Below, piece after piece: positions 6,625-13,327 of a DNA stretch of 21,163 bases. A program made the position numbers and the translations under genes. Numbering within the stretch: position 1 is the stretch's first letter; every line of letters starts with the position of its first letter. Source of the stretch: a virus; IMG/VR virus record IMGVR_UViG_3300025118_003125, positions 1-21,163 of that record. One strand, 5' to 3'. The notes under the pieces were generated by a model. It had not been told where the DNA came from, did not search any database, and saw nothing but the letters and a program-made list of their open reading frames with translations.

Positions 6625-8196
6625 TTATTGAGACTCCACGATGGCATAATTTGCAGTGATTAAAGTGCCTGCCGCAGAAGCGGCATTTTGAAGTGCACAA
6701 CGTGTAACTTTAGCAGGGTCTATAATACCAATCTCTAACATATCTTCAAGCTCCCTCGTAGTAAAATCATATCCCCAGTTGCTGTCTTCTTTCGAAACCC
6801 TCGATACAATAAGATCTGGGGATTCTCCAGCGTTAATGGCCATTTGTCTCATTGGTTCTTCGGCTGCCCCCTTAATAATTTCAAGCCCCAGCGCTTGCTC
6901 ATCGTTATCTGTCACTATATTTAGATTTGCGGCGGCGCGAAGCAACGCCACGCCTCCACCGGCAACAACTCCTTCTTGCTGGGCGGATTTAACCGCTTCC
7001 AGGGCATCTTCAATACGGTGTTTTCTCTCAATCATTTCTACTTCTGTTGCTCCCCCGACACGAATAACCGCAACACCAGAAGCCAGTTTGGTAATCCTAT
7101 CTTGAATGCGCTCGCATTCATGCAGATTATCATTTTCTACCAGTTGTGCCTTGAGAGATTCAATTCTTTTTTCAATTTCGTCAAAGTCGCCGCTGCCACC
7201 CATTATTGTAGTCATGTATCGTGTAATCTCGACTTTTGTTGCAGAACCTAGATCTTGTAGCTTTGCCGCCTGTGTTCGCACACCACTCAAGCGACTAATA
7301 AAAGTTGCACCCACGGAGATTGCCAAGTCCTCAAGAATCCCCCTGCGCTCTTCGCCATAACGAGGAGCCTTGACCGCAACCACCTTCATGGTTCCGCGCA
7401 CTGTGTTCATAATAAGAGCCGCTAGCGCTTGTCCCTCTATTTCTTCACAAACAATGACAAGTGGGCGACCCTCCCTGGCAACCACTTCTAAAACAGGAAG
7501 AATCTGATCAACTGTGTCAATCTTTTCATCAGTTATCAAGAAAAATGGATTGGCATATGTGGTGGTCGCAGTTCGCTCATTTGTGACGAAAGCAGAAGCT
7601 GCCCATCCAGAAGCAAATCGAAAACCCTCAATCAAATCAAGTGACGTTTCAACAGAACGTGCCTCTTCAATAGTTATAGCACCATCCTTACCCGCCTGAT
7701 CTACAGCGGTTGCAACAAGCTTACCAACAATCTCATCGCCGTTTGCAGAGATGATTGCAATCCTCTCAATATCATCCAAAGAAGAAATGGGGCGGGAAAG
7801 TTCCTCTAAGTTGCGAACAACAACTTCAACCGCTTTGTCAATACCTCTCTTAAGCTCTACAGGCGACACCCCAGCCGTAATATATCTCTGAGCATGCTGG
7901 AGGATTGCACGACATAAAATGGTCGTGGTAGTCGTTCCATCACCCGCATCAGAGTTTGTCTGCTCTGCTGCCTGCTTAATAACCTGCGCCCCTGCATTCA
8001 TAAAATAATCTTCAAAGTCTACAAAGCGTGCTACCGTAACACCGTCTTTGGTGATTATAGGGCGCTTGCCTGTTTCTTGCAGAATGACGTTGCGACCCTT
8101 GGGACCAAGTGTTGTCGCAACATTATCTGTTAGCGTTTCAACGCCTTTCAAAATCTTTGATTGTAACTCTTCATTTGAACAATATTTCTTTGCCAT
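6625..8196 (-). CDS. groEL: GroEL-type chaperonin (Hsp60)
   Basis: 523 residues, slightly shorter than E. coli GroEL (548). A group I chaperonin that folds proteins in an ATP-driven ring. Conserved elements include ATTLGPKGRNV near the N-terminus, KDGVTVAR, GDGTTTTT (phosphate binding, GDGTTTAT in bacteria), the apical VLPVLEVVA/EGQALAALIMNT-type region (here ILPVLEVVA), VKAPRYGEERR, RIEDALEAVK with the catalytic Asp, and GVVAGGGVALLR. The protein ends TANYAIVESQ without the GGM-repeat tail of bacterial GroEL. No groES is in the window. Phage GroELs exist, for example in Pseudomonas phage EL, and can work without a co-chaperonin. The start has AAGGGA at 5-6 bases. Its first 49 bases overlap the dam gene. 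Confidence 0.97.
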   Translation of the reverse strand: MAKKYCSNEELQSKILKGVETLTDNVATTLGPKGRNVILQETGKRPIITKDGVTVARFVDFEDYFMNAGAQVIKQAAEQTNSDAGDGTTTTTILCRAILQHAQRYITAGVSPVELKRGIDKAVEVVVRNLEELSRPISSLDDIERIAIISANGDEIVGKLVATAVDQAGKDGAITIEEARSVETSLDLIEGFRFASGWAASAFVTNERTATTTYANPFFLITDEKIDTVDQILPVLEVVAREGRPLVIVCEEIEGQALAALIMNTVRGTMKVVAVKAPRYGEERRGILEDLAISVGATFISRLSGVRTQAAKLQDLGSATKVEITRYMTTIMGGSGDFDEIEKRIESLKAQLVENDNLHECERIQDRITKLASGVAVIRVGGATEVEMIERKHRIEDALEAVKSAQQEGVVAGGGVALLRAAANLNIVTDNDEQALGLEIIKGAAEEPMRQMAINAGESPDLIVSRVSKEDSNWGYDFTTRELEDMLEIGIIDPAKVTRCALQNAASAAGTLITANYAIVESQ

Positions 8197-8963
8197 TCTA
8201 TTCCCTTGTTAATTATTAATACTTCTTTAGAGTTTTTGTCAGAAGACATGCCATACTTCCAATCTGGATATAATATATCATAGTTCTCGTATAATTTCAA
8301 TATCTCCGGGCAATTATTATAAGATAATATCCAGTTATCTCGCCCTCTTAATATATTCGCCAAACCCATATGGTCGAACCCTTTGTGGGCGTTTCCCCTG
8401 TCTCCATATAATGTTTCTTTGTCCTTGCCCAAAAGATAAGGAGGGTCAAGATATAAGAAAGCATCCGGGTGCTTTGCGATAGAATCTTTGAAGTCAGCTT
8501 TCTCAACTGAAAAGTTCTCTGCCTTAAAATCTCTTATCCTTTGAATCGATGACTCTGTAAATCTTTTCTCTGCCGCCTGTTTGGAGTAGCCTCCAGCAAT
8601 AGTTGCACCAGAGAACGAACTCCGGTTGAGGGCATAGAATATGGCAGCATAACTATTGTCGCCTGTTGGCATATTGCGTAAGTCTTCTTGTAGTGTTTTA
8701 AATGTTTCCTTATCCAGTGGTCTGTATGACGCAGCGGCGGTTGCCAGCTTTTCTGGATCTTCAATTAGATGCGTCCAGAAACAGACAAGCGGATCGAATA
8801 TATCATACGCATATACGCGAATACCCTCTGTTGCCAGGGCGAGTTCAATTGAGCCGCCTCCAACGAAAGGAGAGCATAGTTCTTTTATATTATTTGGAAA
8901 ATGGGGCAAGATGTGTTTAACTGCTCTGGTCTTGCCGCCAGGATACCTAAGTGGTGATTTCAA
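8148..8963 (-). CDS. dam: DNA adenine methyltransferase, Dam (N6-A) family
   Basis: 271 residues. It transfers a methyl group from AdoMet to adenine N6. Motif X is YPGGKTR (7-13), motif I PFVGGGSIE (32-40), NRSSFSGATIAGG (113-125) is typical of the D12/Dam class, and motif IV is LDPPY (172-176). The target sequence cannot be read. The only usable start is TTG at 8963: an in-frame TAA lies 22 bases upstream and the next ATG would lose motif I. No good ribosome binding site is visible. The 437-residue gene ends 8 bases upstream. The C-terminal 17 residues, after EVLIINKG, are encoded in the overlap with groEL and look like an added tail. Could protect phage DNA or interfere with host methylation signals. 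Confidence 0.93.
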   Translation of the reverse strand: MKSPLRYPGGKTRAVKHILPHFPNNIKELCSPFVGGGSIELALATEGIRVYAYDIFDPLVCFWTHLIEDPEKLATAAASYRPLDKETFKTLQEDLRNMPTGDNSYAAIFYALNRSSFSGATIAGGYSKQAAEKRFTESSIQRIRDFKAENFSVEKADFKDSIAKHPDAFLYLDPPYLLGKDKETLYGDRGNAHKGFDHMGLANILRGRDNWILSYNNCPEILKLYENYDILYPDWKYGMSSDKNSKEVLIINKGIEWQRNIVQMKSYNQRF

Positions 8964-8971
8964 GTTTTGCT

Positions 8972-10285
8972 CTATCTGGTTTTAATTTTTAAATTGCCCC
9001 TATTGGTCGCCAATAAGTTTGATCTAAATTTTACCGAGTTAATATACACTTTGTGCATTCCCGGAATATCAATAATAATTGTAGAGGTTGGAGCGCCTGC
9101 TGACGACTTTCTAAAGTATACCATATTTTTTGGCATTAATTTATTCATTTCAATCTCGACCATATTAGGTGTTGTCTGCGGGACTTCCTCAAGGGATATA
9201 CCCGATGGAGCAGACTCTAGCTTATATAGTGGCATTCTCGCCTCATTTGGAGCCGCCTTTCCAAGATGTGCATCTTCGACAACATCAGCTAAATTTTCTA
9301 AAGTCATATTTCCTAGAGATTCAAAAAGAAGATTTCGTATTTGAGCAAATAAATTAACCACAACCGCTTTATAGATTGCAGAATATTGTTTTTTTGCCTC
9401 AAGCATCCAGTCAGGGGGGTTATAATCAGACGAGTTCGGATCATACACGATATCTTGAGGAAAACCTTGCTGTTGTCTCAATTCACTAAAAAATCGCTTT
9501 CTTCCAATCATCCACCAGGGCTCTCCTGTTGGGGACGGAATGAGGCTTTTTGCTTCTGAGCCATCTCCAAGATCTTTGTTGTAAATATATATGTTCGTGG
9601 AACCAATGGCAAGCTTTAAAGAAATACCAACTTTATTGCCATCGGCCAAGGTAAGTACTAAATCAGCCTTAGAGCCCGTTCCTCCAGCAACAGTTGTATT
9701 TTTGATCTCGCCAAGCCTTTCTTCAATTGAGACACGCGCAGCCTGCGCCCTTTCGACGTATTGTGCCCATTTATCCGAATCTAACATTCTAAAAACATCT
9801 TGCTTATCGGTGTTTTGGGGCAGGTCTATAGCTTTTTTTAATTTATCTGTTATCTCGCCAGTCATTACATAAGCCAGTATGTGCTCAAATGCAAGTCCCA
9901 CCCTGGTTTGAATATCATATTTATAAACGAGCTTGATTGTTCCCAAACTGGGGTCACCACCAGATATATAAGATACAGGAACACTATGAGCGCTTAATTT
10001 TCTATCTTCTACGGCAAATCCGCTATCAACCAATAGTTGCTTTACGCCCGCAATCCCATTAGCTCTATCTCGTTTAGTCTTGAATCTAACATATAGTGTA
10101 CTTGCACCAGATTTCATAATTGACGCTATGTGTAATTGTTCTTTCTGTGAATTTAGTGCAGATCCAATTTGTTGAAAAAGTGTATCCGATGCTTCCACCA
10201 TCACCTGCTCAACCAACCGAAATAGATCGGAGGTTTCAAAAGAATCGGTGAAGTAGTTTTCAACTAATAGGTCAAGCTCGTTCAT
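8972..10285 (-). CDS. Hypothetical protein with PD-(D/E)xK-like nuclease signature
   Basis: 437 residues. The best clue is at 200-226: GGTGSKADLVLTLADG, then GISLKLA. Here Asp208 and S-x-K (222-224) are spaced as in PD-(D/E)xK nucleases that use a variant third position; Glu134 (LAFEHILAY) could be the helix-1 acid. The flanking GSTNIYIYNKDLGDG and a C-terminal beta-rich part (370-437) have no assignment. N-terminus MNELDLLVENYFTD and the following LFRLVEQVMVEA are amphipathic, like a capsid-targeting leader. No Shine-Dalgarno precedes ATG 10285; the next ATG (residue 29) has only a badly spaced one. It lies between the candidate L,D-transpeptidase-like gene and dam. Nuclease identity is a moderate inference. 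Confidence 0.7.
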   Translation of the reverse strand: MNELDLLVENYFTDSFETSDLFRLVEQVMVEASDTLFQQIGSALNSQKEQLHIASIMKSGASTLYVRFKTKRDRANGIAGVKQLLVDSGFAVEDRKLSAHSVPVSYISGGDPSLGTIKLVYKYDIQTRVGLAFEHILAYVMTGEITDKLKKAIDLPQNTDKQDVFRMLDSDKWAQYVERAQAARVSIEERLGEIKNTTVAGGTGSKADLVLTLADGNKVGISLKLAIGSTNIYIYNKDLGDGSEAKSLIPSPTGEPWWMIGRKRFFSELRQQQGFPQDIVYDPNSSDYNPPDWMLEAKKQYSAIYKAVVVNLFAQIRNLLFESLGNMTLENLADVVEDAHLGKAAPNEARMPLYKLESAPSGISLEEVPQTTPNMVEIEMNKLMPKNMVYFRKSSAGAPTSTIIIDIPGMHKVYINSVKFRSNLLATNRGNLKIKTR

Positions 10286-10290
10286 AATAT

Positions 10291-10299
10291 ATAAATAGT
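10291..10299 (-). promoter_or_regulatory. ACTATTTAT element, possible regulatory site
   Basis: The minus strand reads AAAACTATTTATATATT, ending directly before ATG 10285. The 9-mer ACTATTTAT also occurs in the gaps at 3501-3509 and 13233-13241. Here it lies only 5 bases from the ATG, too close for an ordinary promoter of this gene unless the message is leaderless. It may simply be AT-rich spacer. Confidence 0.2.
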
Positions 10300-10300
10300 T

Positions 10301-10936
10301 TTAATATCCGATTAAATCGCCTTCTGTAATCAGAGTATAAGTAAAAGAATTACCAAATCGTTTTTCTGACCTCTTCATTAGTTCCATGAAGTCTTTAAAA
10401 TCCGTGGCATTTTTGAAAACCTGACAGCCTGCCGAATATGCATTTACGAGTTCTGCCTCGCCTGTGGACCGACTTCGATGTATATTAATACCGAATATCC
10501 CCTCGTCAATGGTCCCCGCATCCCTGTCATGCTCGTGGTTTAAATTCGCATCCCTGTATACCCTAACATTTTTGTTCCTCTGGCACATCGCCTCATACAT
10601 GCCACGATGGAGATCAATTTTATATGCACCTCGATATTGATCTGGTACAAGCAACGCGCAGCCTTTGCTGTTCATTGGTTTTTCTTGCCAAACTTTGCCA
10701 GGGTCGGTAGTGATAGAGTAGCTTCGTACTTCCCAGTTTGCTCTTGAGTCGCGGTATATTACGAGAAGCGCATCATCAAATTTATTAAAGATGTCCACCT
10801 CGCTGCGGACGCCAATAATATTAACGTTCCAGGGCTTTTTGCTCGTTAAGCCAAAAAAGGCATAATTCTTTGCCTCCAAAGCTCTTCTAAACTGTTCTTT
10901 AATTATAAAGGCGTGAAGCCCTTTTATAGTAGCCAT
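10301..10936 (-). CDS. Candidate L,D-transpeptidase/YkuD-like cell-wall enzyme
   Basis: 211 residues. The C-terminal half carries FGINIH (148-153), 14 residues, then SAGCQVF (168-174). This H-x14-S-x-G-C arrangement matches the active-site pattern of L,D-transpeptidases and relatives, with Cys171 as candidate nucleophile and His153 as partner; the usual His before Gly is Ala here. Around it are VRVYRDANLNHEHDRDAGTIDEGIFG and DFKDFMELM. No signal peptide or TM is present, so the protein would act on the wall only after lysis, via a holin, or from the virion. Endolysin or wall-remodelling enzyme are both possible. AAAGGAA precedes ATG 10936. It sits 9 bases after the clpP-like gene. Confidence 0.7.
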   Translation of the reverse strand: MATIKGLHAFIIKEQFRRALEAKNYAFFGLTSKKPWNVNIIGVRSEVDIFNKFDDALLVIYRDSRANWEVRSYSITTDPGKVWQEKPMNSKGCALLVPDQYRGAYKIDLHRGMYEAMCQRNKNVRVYRDANLNHEHDRDAGTIDEGIFGINIHRSRSTGEAELVNAYSAGCQVFKNATDFKDFMELMKRSEKRFGNSFTYTLITEGDLIGY

Positions 10937-10945
10937 TAGATTCCT

Positions 10946-11602
10946 TTAAAAAATAGTATCAGCAATACCCAATTCAACTGCTTCTTCTGCGGTGAAGTAG
11001 GCATTGACTTTTCTATTTATAATTTTCTTAAGATGCGCTTTGGTCATATTTGTTTCCTCAACCATTGCCTCAATATATTTGTTTTGGGTCCAACGAATCT
11101 CATCCATTTCATTTTCAAGAGTATGAAGGGAGCCCATGTTACCACCGAGAACGCTATGGATCATGACACGACAGTTTTTGCCGATTCGACGTTTTCCTGG
11201 TGTGCCCGAAGCCAACAGCAGGGTTCCAGCAGAGAATACTTTTCCCAAGCCCACTGTATAAATATCACAGTTTTCTCGCACGACGCGCATTAAGTCGTGA
11301 AGTCCAAACATTTCTTGTGCGTTTCCGCCAAGAGTAGAGATAACAAATTCAAATGGTTTATAACTTGTTATAATATCCGACTTTTCATCTTCGGGATCTT
11401 CTAGCGAATATGTTATTCCGCTTTCATATAAGGATATCATACCATAGATTAATTCGCCTGCTTTTTCTTCATCAAGATCGCCACAGAGCCCCATAACACG
11501 CGGTGCCTCATCTTCCTTCGCTATAACATGAACTGCTTTTTTTTCTTCTTCGTCTTTGCCTTCTTCTTTTTTCTTTTGTCCCAATTGCGGTGTAAAGATC
11601 AC
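10946..11602 (-). CDS. ClpP-like serine protease (family S14)
   Basis: 218 residues, close to ClpP length but with a Lys/Glu-rich N-terminal extension of about 25 residues. Core features: VISTLGGNAQEM (88-97, the SPGG strand), GKVFSAGTLLLASG (120-133) with Ser124 as nucleophile, and CRVMIHSVLGG (144-154) with His149. Aligning FTAEEAVELGIAD with the E. coli ClpP FLSAPEAVEYGLVD region puts Asn200 where the catalytic Asp is expected. It starts with GTG at 11602, with AAGGAGC 8 bases upstream, and overlaps the preceding stop as GTGA. Phage S14 proteins serve as capsid-maturation proteases or as protease subunits; no ClpX/ClpA partner or capsid gene is in the window, so the role is open. Confidence 0.9.
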   Translation of the reverse strand: MIFTPQLGQKKKEEGKDEEEKKAVHVIAKEDEAPRVMGLCGDLDEEKAGELIYGMISLYESGITYSLEDPEDEKSDIITSYKPFEFVISTLGGNAQEMFGLHDLMRVVRENCDIYTVGLGKVFSAGTLLLASGTPGKRRIGKNCRVMIHSVLGGNMGSLHTLENEMDEIRWTQNKYIEAMVEETNMTKAHLKKIINRKVNAYFTAEEAVELGIADTIF

Positions 11603-11907
11603 AGAACTGCTCCTTGTTGGATCATTTTTTTATTTCTAATTTTTTCGTTACCGTGAGAAGTCATTTCAACCAAATGAATTGGGAAAGTTTCCGCCCATGT
11701 TTGCCATGTATGTGTATTGGCAAATGTTTTTGCGAAGATATAAGTAAATTCTTTTGTTTTTATATTGTAGCCATCGCCAACAACCGTCCATTCAGACAAT
11801 ATTTTTAAAACCTTGTTTAACCCTCTCTTGCCCTTAATACTGTCCACTTGTATACAATATTCTGTTTCATCATGTTCGTTTTCTCGTTTCCATGCCCAAG
11901 CTTTCAT
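11599..11907 (-). CDS. Small hypothetical protein
   Basis: 102 residues from ATG 11907 (MKAWAWKRENEHDETE). The frame extends to 11961, but that start lies upstream of the -10 box; ATG 11907 has AAGGAGGG 4-5 bases before it and lies about 19 bases after the predicted transcription start. The protein has a Trp/Lys/Glu-rich N-terminus and a middle strand-rich part (EFTYIFAKTFANTHTWQTW). No family recognised. First gene of the unit that leads into the ClpP-like protease, to which it is coupled by GTGA overlap. Confidence 0.75.
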   Translation of the reverse strand: MKAWAWKRENEHDETEYCIQVDSIKGKRGLNKVLKILSEWTVVGDGYNIKTKEFTYIFAKTFANTHTWQTWAETFPIHLVEMTSHGNEKIRNKKMIQQGAVL

Positions 11908-11932
11908 AGTACCCTCCTTTGTGTATGTATAT

Positions 11933-11961
11933 ATTATAACAAGATCCACTCTACGTGTCAA
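11933..11961 (-). promoter_or_regulatory. Perfect sigma-70 promoter of the protease/chaperonin unit
   Basis: On the minus strand, TTGACA (11956-11961), 17-base spacer, TATAAT (11933-11938): full consensus. The -35 overlaps the stop codon of the P-loop kinase gene (11958). Should be read by unmodified host sigma-70 RNA polymerase, hence probably early. No terminator is seen until after 5663, so transcripts may run through groEL. Confidence 0.87.
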
Positions 11962-13199
11962 GTATTATTTTTTTTATTAAATTTTGCAACAAAGTCTTTT
12001 AATTCACTTAAATTTAATACCTCTTCTTTAACAATATCTTTAGCGGTAGGCGCTCCAGGTTTTGTATATACTGGTCCCGTATATTTTACATTAATGCCTG
12101 AGTATCTTGGATCCATTTCTGGTCGTTTTTCTGCTGGGGCTGTTCGTTTAATTTTAGTGAGGAGGTCAGTGGCGGCTTCTTTTCCTTCCAGTTCTCCTCC
12201 CAGTGACAGAAAAAGCGCCTCATGTACCTCGGGTGGGAGAGGAAGCCTTTCAGGATCTTGCGTATGTTCAATTCCATATTGAATAATATCTGTGATTTCG
12301 TCGCCCAGAGTTCCAACTCCACGTCCTTGGATATACTTAAGTGCATCATATATTAGACGACCGGTGGGATTTAGTGGTGCCTCTGGTGCGAGCCATTCGG
12401 AAAGATTCGTTTGTGCTACCTTTAGAATATCGCTGGCTTCGTCCCATGTTACACCTTGAAACGGGTTACGCATAAATTGCGAACGTTTCCCACCCTTTGG
12501 ATCTTTTAATTCCAGCTTATCGTCTTGTAACACGGACTCATCAAAGTCCTCTCTAATTTCACCTGTATTAATATCAAAAATATTTGGATATATTTTATCC
12601 GAAAGAAGGGTAACGCCTCGTTCCTCTCCTAACTGGAGATATGCTGCATCTCTTACAACATTTTTTTGATATTGATTGGCGATTTGTCTTGTGAGTTTTG
12701 GACCAACTTTTCTTTCTCCCTTTTTTGCCCACCGCTCTTCATCAGATTGAACTGAATAGTCAGGGGGGACATTGATCTGAAAGAGTGCTACATCATATCC
12801 TATTTCAACAAGGGCGCGGACGATATCGCGTATCTTGTTAATTTTTTCACCGGGAGTGTCAATTAATAACGGCATACATTTATTAACATATTTTCTCATC
12901 CTCTCTGCGGTGGCTTGCTGTAATAGTTTTCGCAATTCTTGTTTAACTACCTGCGGACCTTCTTCAAAATTAAGCGATAGTCCGTATCTAGGGAACACGT
13001 CTTCAACAAGTTCATCAGTATTAATAACAATAAAATTATCAGGGAGCCCAAGCACATCTTTAATGAATGTTTTACCTGCGCCTGCGGGTCCAAAAATAAA
13101 AACTACCTTAAAGGGGTTTTGAACTTGAGTTATTCCCTTTTGAAGCGCTTCTTGGATCTTTACTTCTTGAATTAATTGTCTAAGTTCGCTTATCTGCAT
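11958..13199 (-). CDS. P-loop kinase, zeta-toxin-like
   Basis: 413 residues. Walker A GPAGAGKT at 37-44 after strand VVFIF, then FIVINTDELVEDVF (56-69), where Asp62 fits the substrate-binding acid of zeta-toxin/AAA-type small kinases. A Walker B-like strand LLIDTPG lies near 110-116, then DVALFQINVP. Arg- and Lys-rich WAKKGERKVGPKLTRQ (about 153-168) could hold phosphate-binding arginines. The C-terminal 200 residues have no assignment. Such kinases phosphorylate UDP-sugars, nucleotides, RNA ends or proteins; substrate unknown. Zeta toxins usually pair with an epsilon antitoxin, and none is seen. N-terminus MQISELRQLIQEVKIQEAL resembles capsid-targeting leaders with a possible LIQE cleavage site. 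The start has only a weak Shine-Dalgarno. Alone between a terminator and the next promoter. Confidence 0.85.
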   Translation of the reverse strand: MQISELRQLIQEVKIQEALQKGITQVQNPFKVVFIFGPAGAGKTFIKDVLGLPDNFIVINTDELVEDVFPRYGLSLNFEEGPQVVKQELRKLLQQATAERMRKYVNKCMPLLIDTPGEKINKIRDIVRALVEIGYDVALFQINVPPDYSVQSDEERWAKKGERKVGPKLTRQIANQYQKNVVRDAAYLQLGEERGVTLLSDKIYPNIFDINTGEIREDFDESVLQDDKLELKDPKGGKRSQFMRNPFQGVTWDEASDILKVAQTNLSEWLAPEAPLNPTGRLIYDALKYIQGRGVGTLGDEITDIIQYGIEHTQDPERLPLPPEVHEALFLSLGGELEGKEAATDLLTKIKRTAPAEKRPEMDPRYSGINVKYTGPVYTKPGAPTAKDIVKEEVLNLSELKDFVAKFNKKNNT

Positions 13200-13232
13200 T
13201 GTAGCCTAAATAGAAACCATAAGTGGTTAAAC

Positions 13233-13241
13233 ATAAATAGT
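13233..13241 (-). promoter_or_regulatory. ACTATTTAT element upstream of the P-loop kinase gene
   Basis: The minus strand reads AGAACTATTTATGTTTA, with the 9-mer 33 bases before ATG 13199. The same 9-mer lies 31 bases before the ATG of the 816-residue gene. The matching distance is suggestive of a shared late-gene element, but two such cases in AT-rich DNA are weak evidence. Confidence 0.28.
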
Positions 13242-13261
13242 TCTTTGTTGTTGTTAATGCT

Positions 13262-13270
13262 ATTATAACA
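13262..13270 (-). promoter_or_regulatory. Extended -10 promoter fused to a terminator
   Basis: Immediately after the hairpin 13271-13300 the minus strand reads TGTTATAAT, a perfect extended -10 (TGN-TATAAT). No -35 hexamer is found at 16-18 bases upstream, since that region is the hairpin itself; an extended -10 does not need one. It would start the P-loop kinase transcript about 55 bases before its ATG. Confidence 0.5.
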
Positions 13271-13300
13271 TAAAAGCCGTGGTGGGAACCACGGCTTTTA
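13271..13300 (-). terminator. Strong hairpin terminator after the acidic-protein gene
   Basis: A perfect 12-bp stem (TAAAAGCCGTGG with CCACGGCTTTTA, 13271-13282 and 13289-13300) around a 6-base loop, with the T-rich arm serving as U-tract. It lies 28 bases after the stop at 13328. The A/T arms on both sides could let it act in both directions. Confidence 0.85.
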
Positions 13301-13327
13301 ATTATTTTAGGAGATTGGTGTTACTGC

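Noticed and set aside
9916-9923. Another TATAAATA on the minus strand
   Set aside because: It is inside the coding region of the 437-residue gene, encoded by Tyr/Lys codons, with no gene start nearby.
11908-11961. Longer start for the 102-residue gene
   Set aside because: That start lies upstream of the -10 box of the promoter, so the message would not include it; ATG 11907 has AAGGAGGG.
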